Assembly (NCBI RefSeq): GCF_014205165.1
Contig: NZ_JACHMZ010000001.1
Location: forward strand, 6,802,501 to 6,866,500
DNA: 64,000 nt
Direction of reading: 5' to 3'
DNA from: Micromonospora carbonacea
GTDB lineage: Bacteria; Actinomycetota; Actinomycetes; Mycobacteriales; Micromonosporaceae
Below, piece after piece: positions 7,725 through 16,076 of this stretch (positions are counted from its first letter, which is position 1; each line of letters opens with the position of its first letter). The notes beneath the pieces were generated by a model. That model worked only from the letters and a program-made list of their open reading frames with translations, searched no databases and was not told the DNA's origin. Both the position numbers and the translations under genes were made by a program.

Positions 7725-9065
7725 TAAGAGACGGCCATCGCGTGATCCGGTCTGATGCTATGCGGCGATTGGTGCTGCGTTGGGCTGGTCGGTGTCGTGT
7801 TGGCGGGTGTCGACGGTGATCAGGCGGGCTTTGGCGAGGAGTTCCAGGCCCATGTAGCGGCGTCTTTCGGTCCACTCGTCGGTCTGCTCGGCCAGGACCG
7901 CGCCGACGAGTCTGATGATCGCCGCCCGGTTGGGAAAGATGCCGACGACGTCGGTGCGGCGGCGGATCTCCTTGTTCAACCGCTCCTGGGGATTGTTGGA
8001 CCAGATCTGGCGCCAGATCTCGCGGGGGAAGCCGGTGAAGGCGAGCAGGTCGTCGCGGGCGGCGTCGAGGTGTTCGGCCGCAGCGGGGAACTTCGCTTCG
8101 ATCGTGGCGACGACCCGCCGGAACTGGGCGTGGACGGCGTCGGCGTCGGGCTGGTCGAAGATCGTGCGGACGAGGGTGGCGATCCACGGCTGCGCCGATC
8201 TGGGGACCTTCGTGAGCAGGTTGCGCAAGTAGTGGGTGCGGCATCGTTGCCAGGCGGCGCCGGGCAGCGCGGCGCCGATCGCTGCGACGAGGCCGCGATG
8301 GGCGTCGGAGATGACGAGCTGGACGCCGGACAGTCCGCGGGCCGTCAGGGACCGCAGGAATGCCAGCCATCCGGCCCCGTCTTCGTCCGAGGCGACGTCG
8401 ACGCCGAGGACTTCACGTTGGCCGTCGGCGTTGACCCCGACGGCGACCAGAGCGTGGACGTTGACGGTGCGGCCGTGCTCGCGGACCTTCATCGTCAACG
8501 CGTCGGTCCACACGAACGTGTAGTGGGCGGCGTCGAGGGGCCGGTTGCGGAACGCCTCGACTTGGGCGTCCAGGTGGGCGGCCATCTCCGAGACCTGCGA
8601 CTTCGACAGCTGCCGGATCCCGAGCTGCTCGACCAGCTTCTCCACCCGCCGCGTCGACACCCCGAGCAGATAGCTCGTGGCGACCACTGAGACCAGGGCC
8701 TGCTCGGCCCGCCGCCGGTGCGTCAGCAGCCAGTCCGGGAAGTAGGAGCCCTGCCGCAGCTTCGGGATCGCCAGGTCGATCGTGCCGGCCCGGGTGTCCC
8801 ACTCCCGAGGCCGGTAGCCGTTGCGGGAGTTGACCCGCTCGTCGCTGCGCTGTCCGTAACCGGCGCCGCAGATCGCGTCGGCCTCGGCGGACATCACCGC
8901 CTGCGCGAACGTTTTGATCATCGCCTGCAACACGTCCGGCGACGCGCCCTCGATCTGCTCGCGCAGCAGGTCAACGGGGTTCACACTCTCTGAAGCGGCC
9001 ATCGCGTTCTCTCTTCCTTCTCTGACTTGGTCGTCTTGAAGGATCGACGCGATGGCCGTCTCTCA
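7725..9065 (-). mobile_element. IS256-family insertion sequence
   Basis: One transposase gene bounded by terminal inverted repeats. The left end reads TAAGAGACGGCCATCGCGT from 7725. The right end, read on the minus strand from 9065, is TGAGAGACGGCCATCGCGTC. GAGACGGCCATCGCGT is identical at both ends, followed by GATCC after zero or one extra base. I could not find a convincing target duplication, so the outermost bases are approximate. It lies between gltX and the HIT gene and appears complete. Confidence 0.85.
7758..9002 (-). CDS. IS256-family (Mutator-like) transposase
   Basis: 414 residues, normal length for the family. It catalyses cut-and-paste or copy-out transposition with a DDE active site. 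Visible landmarks are the N-terminal GYRPREWDTRAGTIDLAIPK, SVVATSYLLGVSTRRVEKLV, the first acidic block YTFVWTDALTMKVREH, the second VISDAHRGLVAAI, CRTHYLRNLL, and the final Glu region SNNPQERLNKEIRRRTDVVG. No frameshift or stop is seen, so the element is probably active or recently acquired. Its minus-strand promoter would lie near the right terminal repeat. Confidence 0.95.
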   Translation of the reverse strand: MAASESVNPVDLLREQIEGASPDVLQAMIKTFAQAVMSAEADAICGAGYGQRSDERVNSRNGYRPREWDTRAGTIDLAIPKLRQGSYFPDWLLTHRRRAEQALVSVVATSYLLGVSTRRVEKLVEQLGIRQLSKSQVSEMAAHLDAQVEAFRNRPLDAAHYTFVWTDALTMKVREHGRTVNVHALVAVGVNADGQREVLGVDVASDEDGAGWLAFLRSLTARGLSGVQLVISDAHRGLVAAIGAALPGAAWQRCRTHYLRNLLTKVPRSAQPWIATLVRTIFDQPDADAVHAQFRRVVATIEAKFPAAAEHLDAARDDLLAFTGFPREIWRQIWSNNPQERLNKEIRRRTDVVGIFPNRAAIIRLVGAVLAEQTDEWTERRRYMGLELLAKARLITVDTRQHDTDQPNAAPIAA

Positions 9066-9162
9066 TCTACGCAACACGCCCAACACGGGCAAGTCGTACA
9101 CCACTTCCGTGGACGCAACCGTAGAGCGAATTGGTGTGGTGCTGTTCGTCGGCGACGTTCGC

Positions 9163-9642
9163 TCATGGACCCGGGGCCGAAGCCCGGGTGACAAGGTGTT
9201 GGCCGAGCTTCGCCGTGAGCTGCAAGCGTTCGCTCAGTGGCACCTCGGAGGACTTGGCGCTGTTGAAGTCGTCGCCCACGTACCGCGGAATGATGTGCCA
9301 GTGGAGATGCGGGATGTCTTGAGCGGGAGGTCCCAGGTTGAGCCGAACCGTCGTCCCGCTGGCACCGAACGCGGCCTTCACCGCCTGCGTCGTTGCCTGG
9401 AGCGCGGCCAGCATGGGGATCGCCTTCCCGGGCGGCACGTCGGCGATGCCGCCGTAGTGATCTGCCGGGACGAGGAGCATGTGCCCCCGGTTGTCCGGCC
9501 GCTGGTGCAGGGCCGGAAAGACGACGAACTCGTCGTTGACGGCAAGACAGACCCCAGGATCGGTGACGCCCGCCGTCACCGAGCAGAACACGCACGACAG
9601 ATCCAAGATCGCGATCGCCTCCCCGAGTGGAGTTTGCGCCAT
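9163..9642 (-). CDS. HIT-family nucleotide-binding hydrolase
   Basis: 159 residues. The C-terminal HLHWHIIPRY is the histidine-triad motif, and the N-terminal CVFCSVTAG matches the CxxC start of many HIT proteins, followed by VVFPALHQRPDNRGHMLLVP. HIT proteins hydrolyse nucleotide phosphoramidates, dinucleoside polyphosphates or AMP-lysine adducts. I use the ATG at 9642, preceded by GGGGAGG. The same frame is open to 9966 but those extra 108 residues look unlike HIT proteins; they might be a fused remnant of another gene disrupted near the tRNA. Confidence 0.8.
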   Translation of the reverse strand: MAQTPLGEAIAILDLSCVFCSVTAGVTDPGVCLAVNDEFVVFPALHQRPDNRGHMLLVPADHYGGIADVPPGKAIPMLAALQATTQAVKAAFGASGTTVRLNLGPPAQDIPHLHWHIIPRYVGDDFNSAKSSEVPLSERLQLTAKLGQHLVTRASAPGP

Positions 9643-9983
9643 CCTCCCCGATGAGTTGACGCGGGCAGCGGATGGATACCCGTCCGGTATCCGGGCGGGG
9701 CAGGCAGGCTGGGCAACATCATTCTTGATCCTGATCGTGTGACCCTGGTGGGGCTTCCCGCCAGACCAACCAACAAGCGATGTGACGGCCACCCCGTCCA
9801 GTGGTAGTTGGGGGTCCTGGGGCGCGATCACCCTCGCCTGCCGGACGATCCCCTGGGCGGGGCAGCGCGGGGAGACGAGGCAGTCGTAGATCCCCTGGGC
9901 TGGTGCTCGCGAGCCGCTGTGGGCGATCGTCACGTAGGACTGGAAGGCGTCTACGGCTTCCAGCACGGCTGACCACGCCCGGC

Positions 9984-10083
9984 CAGGGCTGCCCGCAGGC
10001 GGACCCGACGAGGGGGAGGCATTCGGGTAATCTGTGGCTCAGCGGGCCGTTAGCTCAATGGCAGAGCTGAGGACTTTTAATCC
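9984..10083 (+). repeat. 100-bp inverted repeat, left copy (tRNA-Lys 5' half plus upstream)
   Basis: This segment recurs in inverted orientation at 31350-31449 with three mismatches, clustered near 10007-10010. It contains about 60 bases upstream of tRNA-Lys plus the tRNA 5' half. Identity stops inside the anticodon arm, just after ACTTTTAATCC. A sharp break there is typical of tyrosine-recombinase attachment sites in tRNA genes. Confidence 0.85.
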
Positions 10084-10115
10084 TTAGGTTCTGGGTTCGA
10101 GTCCCAGGCGGCCCA
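10044..10115 (+). tRNA. tRNA-Lys (anticodon TTT)
   Basis: A 72-nt cloverleaf is intact. The acceptor 5' strand GGGCCGT pairs with GCGGCCC, the D arm is AGCTC..GAGCT, and the anticodon arm GAGGA-CTTTTAA-TCCTT gives anticodon TTT. The T arm is CTGGG-TTCGAGT-CCCAG and the discriminator is A; the acceptor is followed by CC. An integrase gene lies 1.2 kb downstream and an inverted fragment of this tRNA marks the other side of the island, so this is the likely attachment site. Confidence 0.95.
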
Positions 10116-10527
10116 CCGCTGAGCTGGGAAAATAGGCCGACATTACTTCGCGTCGTCGCCCTTTATGCGAAAATTGTCGGACTCTGACCTTGGGCTTACG
10201 AGCACCCGCGAGCACCCCGCTCGGTGATGGCAGCTGGGGCGCGTTGCGTCGCCGCCGGCCTGGGCGAGGGCTTGCGCGCGGTGGTCGACCCCCTCATCGC
10301 AGGCGACCAGGTGCCGCGGCGGGGTGTTTGTCGCAGTAGTTCAGCCCTTGCAGCCCGGCCCACAAGACCAAGATCACCGCGGGGATTGGCCTGGTCGGAA
10401 GCAGACGAAGTCAGGCCGTCGCTGTGGCCTTGCCTTGAACGCCGCCGTGCTGCAATCGATCGGTGACGGTCAGGTAAGGATCATGGTCGGCGAGTTGCTG
10501 TGTGGTTGCCCGGTAGGGTCGGTGGTC
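10116..10527. other. Intergenic, tRNA-Lys to HAD gene
   Basis: About 410 bases with no supported gene. The first part (10130-10190) is AT-richer than the surroundings and may belong to an attachment-site arm. An imperfect repeat GAGCACCCGCGAGCACCCCG lies near 10201. An ATG at 10483 preceded by AGGTAAGGA is a possible alternative start for the HAD gene. Confidence 0.4.
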
Positions 10528-11202
10528 GTGCAGAGGTTGGTGCTCTTCGATCTCGACAACACGTTGGTGGACCGGGATGAGGCGTTTCGCCGTTGGGCGG
10601 CTGGGTTCTGTGAGGAACGTGGCCTGCCTGCTGGCGCTTTCGCGTGGTTGGTCGCCACTGACGGGGGTGGCTTCATGCCGCGGGATTGGTTCTTCGGCGA
10701 GGTGAAGGGGCGGTTCGGTCTTACCGCGTCCGTCGATCGGTTGTGGGGCGACTACCGGCAGCGGATGCCGGAGTTGGTCAGCTGTCGACCCGGTGTGCTG
10801 GACATGCTGGTGGCGTTGCGGCGGCGGGGATGGCGGATGGCCATCGTGACGAACGGCCAGGCCGACAATCAGCTCGGCAAGATTCGCCGTACCGGACTGG
10901 ATCGGCACGTGGATGCCTGGGCGGTCTCGGGAGAGCTGGGGATCAGGAAGCCCGCCCGGGAGCTGTTCGAGGCTGCGGCGCGCGGTTGTGGCTTGGACCT
11001 GGACGATGGTGGCTGGGCCGTGGGAGACAGCCCGACGCTGGACGTGGAGGGCGGACGCGGGGCGGGGCTCGTCACCATCTGGATCAGCAGAGGGCAGACG
11101 TGGCCGGCGGAATTGAGCCCGCCCGACCAGGTCTGCGGTGCCGTCGAGGGTGTCGAAGACGTGCTGTTCGGTGCCGATTCGGCGGGCGTGGAACGGGGCT
11201 GA
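10528..11202 (+). CDS. HAD-superfamily hydrolase
   Basis: 224 residues. HAD motif I is LVLFDLDNTLVDRD at the N-terminus (nucleophile and acid/base Asp of DLDNT), motif II IVTNG, motif III the lysine in GIRKPARELFEAA, and motif IV GDSPTLDVEGGR. It is a phosphatase-like enzyme of the HAD-IA type, substrate unknown. I start at GTG 10528 because the family motif follows at once; ATG 10483 with a better ribosome-binding site would add 15 residues. It lies between the tRNA and the integrase and may be cargo of the integrated element. Confidence 0.8.
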   Translation: MQRLVLFDLDNTLVDRDEAFRRWAAGFCEERGLPAGAFAWLVATDGGGFMPRDWFFGEVKGRFGLTASVDRLWGDYRQRMPELVSCRPGVLDMLVALRRRGWRMAIVTNGQADNQLGKIRRTGLDRHVDAWAVSGELGIRKPARELFEAAARGCGLDLDDGGWAVGDSPTLDVEGGRGAGLVTIWISRGQTWPAELSPPDQVCGAVEGVEDVLFGADSAGVERG

Positions 11203-11351
11203 CTGCGGTCCCGCAGCGGTGAGGGAATGGCCTCAGCCGTCGCTCCTCACGCTCCGGGCGGCAGACGCTGCGGATCTTGCGGTTGTCGGTTGTGGTGTGG
11301 CCTGGGCGGGGGCGTCGGCCGTGGGGTGACGCCCCCGCTGGGTGTTGTCGG

Positions 11352-12824
11352 CTATGCGGCTGGTCGGCGTCGGCGGGGTACGAGTTGGGCGGCGGCTTCG
11401 GCTTTGGCGCGTTCGACGTCGAGTTCGGCGATGACGGTGGTGTAGGTGTCGCCGGTGATGGTGATGGAGGAGTGGCCGAGTAACTCTTGGACGTCTTTGA
11501 GGTCGGCGCCGGCGGCTTTGAGGAAGGTGGCGGCGCAGTGTCGCAGGTCGTGCAGTCGGATCGGGGGTAGTGCGGCGTCGCGGACGAGGCATTCGAATCG
11601 CCAGGTGACGGCTTCGGGGTGCCAGGGTCGGCCGTCGGGTCGGACGAAGAAGAGTCCGGTGTCGGGCCAGGTGGGGCCGTGGGCGAGTTTCCATTGGGCG
11701 CGGCGGACGTGGTAGGCGCGTAGCGCGGCGAGGGTGTGGCTGTCCAGGGAGATGACGCGGTTGCCGGATTCGGACTTGACTTTCTTGATCACCGGTGTGT
11801 AGCCGTGGGTGGACAGTTGCTGGGAGATGGTGATCAGGGCGTTGTCGAAGTCGACGGCGGTGTCGGTGAGACCGACGGCCTCACCGCGGCGTAGGCCGCG
11901 GTGGAGGATGAGCGTGAACAGCGGGTAGAGGTCGGGGTCGTGGCTTTCGGCGTGGTCGAGGAACTCGCCGGCCTGCTGGGGGTTCCACACCATGACCGGG
12001 CTGGGTCGTACGCCGGTGGTCTTCCACGTCGCGACGGCCTTGGCTGTCCAGACGCGGGCTTTGGGGCGGGTCCCCGAGGGCAGTTCGACGTGCGCGGCGG
12101 GGTTGAAGTCGATGAGCCGGTTGTTGCTCCTGCGGATCGCGTCGTTGAGTGCCTTGCGCAGGGTGGCGCGGATGCGGTGCATGGTCGCCGGGCCGGTGAT
12201 GCGCCGTCCTCGCATGGTGGCGCGGATCTGCGGGTCGTCGCTCTGCCGGGCGATCTCGATGGTGGTGTTGCGGTCGGTGATCGCGGTGAACATCGCCTCG
12301 ATGTGGTCGACCCGTAGCCGTTGCAGGGGGATCGCGCCGAGGTGTGGGACCAGGTGGATGCGGATGTGGGACTCGTAGGCGCGCACGGTGTTGGGTTCGA
12401 TGCCGCGGCGGGAGGCCAGCCACTGGTGCAGGTACTCGCCGACGGTCGTCGCGACGGTGGGCGGCAGGCCGGCCCGGACCCGTCGGGCGATGGTGTCGCG
12501 GTCCGGCAGCGGCGCTCCGGAGGTGACGGCGAGGAGCAGGTCGGCGATCTCGGAGGCGAGGGCGGTGTCGTCGCCGGCGAGGGCGAGCAGCGCTCTGGCG
12601 TGGTCGCGGTCGCCGGTGGCGGCGTCGCGGCTGTCGAAGGTGCTGCGGCGTAGCTGCCGGCGCCGCTGGCCGGGGTGGGTGGGCAGTTCGAGCTGGTAGG
12701 CCCACCGGCCGTGGGTGGGGTGCCACGAACCGCCCGTTCGTCTCAGCTGGGGGCAGCGGTTGCCGAGTTTGCGGCCGTCGTTGTCGCGGCAGGCGCAGCG
12801 TTTGAAGACGGATCCGTCCGCCAT
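11352..12824 (-). CDS. Tyrosine-type site-specific integrase
   Basis: 490 residues. It integrates and excises the element at an attachment site, presumably tRNA-Lys. The N-terminal MADGSVFKRCACRDNDGRKLG is a Cys-rich start typical of integrases of actinomycete integrative elements, followed by a SAM-like core-binding domain (TVATTVGEYLHQWLASRRGI). The catalytic residues are Arg in ILHRGLRRGEAVGL, HDLRHCAATFL (HxxR), and the tyrosine in LGHSSITITGDTYTTV. The start ATG 12824 has a GGAG upstream. xis lies 81 bases upstream on the same strand. Confidence 0.93.
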   Translation of the reverse strand: MADGSVFKRCACRDNDGRKLGNRCPQLRRTGGSWHPTHGRWAYQLELPTHPGQRRRQLRRSTFDSRDAATGDRDHARALLALAGDDTALASEIADLLLAVTSGAPLPDRDTIARRVRAGLPPTVATTVGEYLHQWLASRRGIEPNTVRAYESHIRIHLVPHLGAIPLQRLRVDHIEAMFTAITDRNTTIEIARQSDDPQIRATMRGRRITGPATMHRIRATLRKALNDAIRRSNNRLIDFNPAAHVELPSGTRPKARVWTAKAVATWKTTGVRPSPVMVWNPQQAGEFLDHAESHDPDLYPLFTLILHRGLRRGEAVGLTDTAVDFDNALITISQQLSTHGYTPVIKKVKSESGNRVISLDSHTLAALRAYHVRRAQWKLAHGPTWPDTGLFFVRPDGRPWHPEAVTWRFECLVRDAALPPIRLHDLRHCAATFLKAAGADLKDVQELLGHSSITITGDTYTTVIAELDVERAKAEAAAQLVPRRRRPAA

Positions 12825-12905
12825 GGTCAGGTGTCTCCTCTTGTGTGGCAGCCGGTGGGCTGCGGATTCCATACGGGGTGATCCACGCGTGCCTTCCACC
12901 GGGGA

Positions 12906-13205
12906 TCAAGTCGCCTGTGACGGGGCGGCAGGGGGACCGTCGTCGTCGGCCGGTAGGTGCAGGGCGTGGAGGATGGCCGCGACCGGTATCCGGTAGCGGC
13001 TGCCGAAGCGCAGCACGGCGACCGGGAACTGGCCGCGTTTGGCTAGGTCGTACGCGGTGGCGCGGGACAGGCCGAAGATTGCCGCGGCGGTGGTCAGGTC
13101 GGTCACGGTGCCGAGGGCGCGGATCCGGTCGGCGGTCCACACCGGCGGCTCGCCGTTCGCCGGAGGCATCGGCCGGTCGGGGGGATTCTGGCCGGGAAAG
13201 CTCAT
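12906..13205 (-). CDS. Excisionase-like helix-turn-helix protein
   Basis: 99 residues. The segment LTTAAAIFGLSRATAYDLAKRGQFPVAVLRFGSRYRIP is a MerR/Xis-type winged helix (HTH_17) that bends DNA at attachment sites. It stands directly upstream of the integrase on the same strand, the usual xis-int order of actinomycete integrative elements. ATG 13205 shares its A with the stop of a 60-codon ORF upstream (TGATG). GGAAGGG lies about 11 bases before the start. Confidence 0.8.
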   Translation of the reverse strand: MSFPGQNPPDRPMPPANGEPPVWTADRIRALGTVTDLTTAAAIFGLSRATAYDLAKRGQFPVAVLRFGSRYRIPVAAILHALHLPADDDGPPAAPSQAT

Positions 13206-13387
13206 CACCGACGTTCCCTTCCGAGAGGCTGCCAGTGACCCTCCGGGTGGGTGGGGGCGTCGGCGCGGGCCGGGCACCCGGCGGTGGCCGATGCCGGTGG
13301 GTCGCCGGCGGTCAGGTCGATGGGTACGGGGTCGGCCGGGTCGATGCGATCGGCTCGATGGTTGTGGTGCGGCGTGTGCTCGCTCAT
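13205..13387 (-). CDS. Small protein coupled to xis
   Basis: 60 residues starting MSEHTPHHNHRADRIDP, rich in Pro, Ala and His, with no recognised domain. Its TGA overlaps the xis ATG by one base and GGAG stands 10 bases before its ATG, which argues it is translated. Small ORFs in this position are common in actinomycete integrative elements. Function unknown. Confidence 0.4.
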   Translation of the reverse strand: MSEHTPHHNHRADRIDPADPVPIDLTAGDPPASATAGCPARADAPTHPEGHWQPLGRERR

Positions 13388-13590
13388 GTGCTGTCGGCTC
13401 CGCGCCGCGCCGTGAAGCGCTGACACCTCCGAACCGGGGTTTGTGGGCCCTGGCGAACACTTGCCGAACTCACCGCCGCTCACAGCGGCCATCCGCGTGA
13501 CAGTCGCCCCGGTTCGTACGACTTTCCCCTGCCAGCCGGGCGTAGCGTCGATCAGCGGCAGTCGTCGCGACGACCACAGGAGACCCGCTT

Positions 13591-14196
13591 CTGTCAGTTA
13601 CCGTGCGTGACTAAGAGAAGTGGGAAAGGCGCGGGTCCCAGGCCTTGGGTCTCGCCGCGATGTCCGCGTCGATCACCGCTCCGACCAGCGTTGTGAGAGG
13701 CGCGCAGGTGTCGCCGGGCAGGCGGATCCACCGGCGCGGCGGCCCTACCCCCCGGCGATCCTGTCAACGGTGACGGCGCCCCTGCTGCTGCCATGGATGC
13801 GCCCCGGCGAGCCGGCGCGGTCGGCCGACGGCGACCGGCGACACCAACGCGGTGAGCGGCCGCGCTGTCACAGGCCCCCGCGCGAGATCGCTGTGAGCGT
13901 CGCCGGACTGTGTCGCGGGGCTGCGGGGCGAGCCGGTGCCAGCGTCACCGCGAAGCGCGTCGACAGGTTCTGTCACTCCTGTCACAGCGCAGGTCAACCC
14001 GCTTCCACCCGCACCGAATCAGTGATTGCTATCTATTAGCTCTCTTGTGGGGTCCGCCCATGACAGAGGCTGGGGGGAGGGGCGGGGACCGGCGGCTGAG
14101 CAGTTCTGTCAGAGGCTGTGACACGCCTGTGGTGGAATCGCCGCCGCCCCTCGCCGCGACGCCACCGGCGACAGTCATCGAAACCCTCCGCTGTCA
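13591..14196. repeat. Cluster of CTGTCA hexamers, iteron-like, in a gene-free stretch
   Basis: Between the xis side and the degraded transfer gene, roughly 980 bases (13388-14367) hold no supported gene. Within it CTGTCA occurs on the plus strand at 13591, 13761, 13865, 13970, 13979, 14106 and 14191, often as CTGTCAC. Reverse-sense TGACA occurs near 14118, 14204 and 14252. Spacing is irregular. It could be a replication or transfer origin region of the element, or an operator array. No Rep gene survives nearby. Confidence 0.4.
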
Positions 14197-14367
14197 CAGG
14201 AGTTGACACGGGCGTGTCCGGCGCTACGGACTGGCCCACCTCCGCCTTTGACACGGCGATGCCCTTCGCCAGGCTGACGTGCGCTACCCGCATCGCTGGC
14301 GCTCAACACCGCCACCGGTTGCGGGTTCTCCTGCAGCCCAACTTCGACGCGTAGCGGCCACGCGGTA

Positions 14368-14810
14368 CCCACGAGGTTCAGCTTCGACGTGGCCGAGGTC
14401 CTCGACGGCGGGATGCTGCTCGTCAGCCTCCCCAAAGTCGTGCTCGGCGAGGACGCCAGCCTGCCGCTCGGCTCCGTGATTCTCGCGCAGGTCCGACCCA
14501 ACCACCGCCCGCGCAACCACCGCAGTCGATCGGGGCCGCGACGCTATCCTGATCATCGAGGCGGCCCACAACCCCTGGCCCAGGCCAGCTCGCTGGACAC
14601 GATGCTCACCGAGGCACACGCTCGCCGGCTGTCGCTCGTACTTGCCCACCAAGCCCTGGCGGGCGGCCGCGCCGAGGCAGGACGCCAACGCCATCGACGA
14701 TCTCGTCGAGCGACTCAGTCGTCCGAGAGGCGAAGCTCCTGCCCGCCTCTGCGATGGCGGTGGCGTTACCTGGGCCGCCCAATGGCTCGCTACCTGGCTC
14801 GTGACCCGTG
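14368..14810 (+). pseudogene. Remnant of a conjugative/type IV-like transfer ATPase
   Basis: Fragments of a TraG/VirD4- or HerA-like ATPase can be read in order in two frames. These are FDVAEVLDGGMLLVSLPKVV and LGEDASLPLGSVILAQV, then in another frame AILIIEAAHNPW (the D/EEAHN box), then back in the first frame SLDTMLTEAHARRLSLVLAHQALAG, and finally a frameshifted tail to about 14810. At least two frameshifts separate the blocks and the N-terminal P-loop half is missing. It shows that the island once carried a conjugation module that has decayed. Confidence 0.65.
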
Positions 14811-15377
14811 ACCGCCGAACACTCGCAGCACAGTGCCGACCTGGGCTGTCAGTGCCGCGTACGCCCCCTGGCAGCCCCTGCGGACCCGCCTCTATCCCGC
14901 CAGACACCCTCCCAATCGGGAGGGCACCCATCCTGCCAGGAGCGAACACGGGGTACCCCGTGTTCGCTCAGCCCCCAGCAAGCCGGCCCCCTCGCTCGTC
15001 GAGTCCCACAAGATCCGGCGGATCGACGCCGTCGACGCCGACCGCCACGGCGACGTCGCGCGGTCTGCATCGACACAATTCGATCACGCCGACGGCCCGG
15101 GCTGAGGCGCCTCATCGAAACCACTGCGCGGTCGGTCGACCCATCCCGACAACTCTCTACGACGGTTGACGCCAGAGGGCAGACGCGACGCTCCGGCCCT
15201 GCCCCGCGCGTCGTCCACGACGCTTCACCGCGCCGCCCCCGGACGGACGACTTGACCTTCATCGACAGATGAGCGTCGATCAGGCGGGCATCGCCCGAAC
15301 CCGGTCATCAGGCACAACACTCCAGACCTGGCCGGACGCCGCCCCCTGCCTCGGAACCTGAAGGAAGGTCACCCGCG
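14811..15377. other. Gene-free stretch with degraded sequence
   Basis: About 570 bases between the transfer-ATPase remnant and the next small gene. I see no credible protein. It contains a perfect 30-bp palindrome (listed separately) and an SD-like GAAGGAAGG just before 15378 that belongs to the next gene. Confidence 0.4.
14940..14969. repeat. Perfect 30-bp palindrome
   Basis: The arm GAGCGAACACGGGGT (14940-14954) is followed immediately by its exact reverse complement ACCCCGTGTTCGCTC (14955-14969), with no loop. There is no T-tract on either side. A loopless perfect palindrome suits a dimeric-protein binding site, or cruciform formation, better than a simple terminator. Confidence 0.7.
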
Positions 15378-15797
15378 ATGTCTGACCGACGCCGAATCCG
15401 GCCGTCCCACCGCGCCCTCCTGCCCAGCGACGTCACCGACCCGCTGCTGTGGCGGCTGGCCGTCGACGTCCTCACCGCCCACCAGCCCGGACCCGACGAC
15501 CGTTGCGTCAACCTTCAGTGCGCCGACCAGGGAACCGGCCTGTGCACGGCCGCCAGGCAGGCGCAACAAGCGATGCGTACCGCGCGAGCCACAGCGCCGC
15601 AGCCACCGGCCTTGCGGCAGCCGGCCGTCAGCAGCCGCGAATGCGCACCGCAGCGGCGGGTGCGCGAGGCCGGTGGTTTCGTCGGCTGGTTCACCGCCGG
15701 AATCGCCGCGACCGCCACGCACCTGCGGTCGCGAATCCCGCAGCGGCTGCCGCGCCGGGTCCCGGGAGCGACGCTCACCACCGCGCACGCCGCGTGA
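15378..15797 (+). CDS. Small conserved-looking element protein, function unknown
   Basis: 139 residues, strong SD (GAAGGAAGG) upstream of ATG 15378. The N-terminal half (HRALLPSDVTDPLLWRLAVD, then HQPGPDDRCVNLQCADQG and CTAARQAQQAMRTA) contains three Cys and resembles small proteins often found in actinomycete integrative elements. The C-terminal half is low-complexity, basic, with no clear domain. I cannot assign a function. Confidence 0.55.
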   Translation: MSDRRRIRPSHRALLPSDVTDPLLWRLAVDVLTAHQPGPDDRCVNLQCADQGTGLCTAARQAQQAMRTARATAPQPPALRQPAVSSRECAPQRRVREAGGFVGWFTAGIAATATHLRSRIPQRLPRRVPGATLTTAHAA

Positions 15798-15854
15798 GCC
15801 ACGGCCTCCAGCCGCAACGAACCACGATCACCGCACAGCGGTCGGAAGGACAGC

Positions 15855-16064
15855 ATGACCTCGCGAACCGAGACCACTCTCCTCAGCTACGCGCGAGCCG
15901 CCGTCGCGACCCTTACCCTCAGGCACGGGTGCTGCGCCAGCGCCGTCCGCCGAGTACCACTCGGCTTTCGTCGAAACCCGCCGCGCAGCTCTCCAACCGC
16001 CAGCCGGAAGCGACGCCGCCGACCGCCGCCTATGGGCCGTCGAACACCGGTAGAGGCCCGGCGC
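15855..16064 (+). pseudogene. Possible start of a decayed small gene
   Basis: An ATG at 15855 is preceded by GGAAGGACAGC and begins MTSRTETTLLSYARAAVATL, which looks like a genuine N-terminus. The frame then turns into Arg/Pro-rich nonsense and runs into the end of the convergent ImmA gene. I read it as a truncated element gene; the 3' limit is arbitrary. Confidence 0.3.
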
Positions 16065-16076
16065 CTGCGGCTCCGG

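Noticed and set aside
7725..9065. Target-site duplication for the IS256 element
   Set aside because: I could not find a matching 8-9 bp flank, so none is claimed.
9643..9966. N-terminal extension of the HIT protein
   Set aside because: The 108 extra residues do not resemble HIT proteins and a GGGGAGG-ATG lies at 9642; kept as a comment only.
11881..13140. 419-codon minus frame overlapping the integrase
   Set aside because: Arg/Pro/His-rich alternative frame of the integrase gene.
13388..15377. CRISPR array
   Set aside because: The CTGTCA and palindromic repeats are irregularly spaced and too short; no repeat-spacer pattern occurs anywhere in the window.
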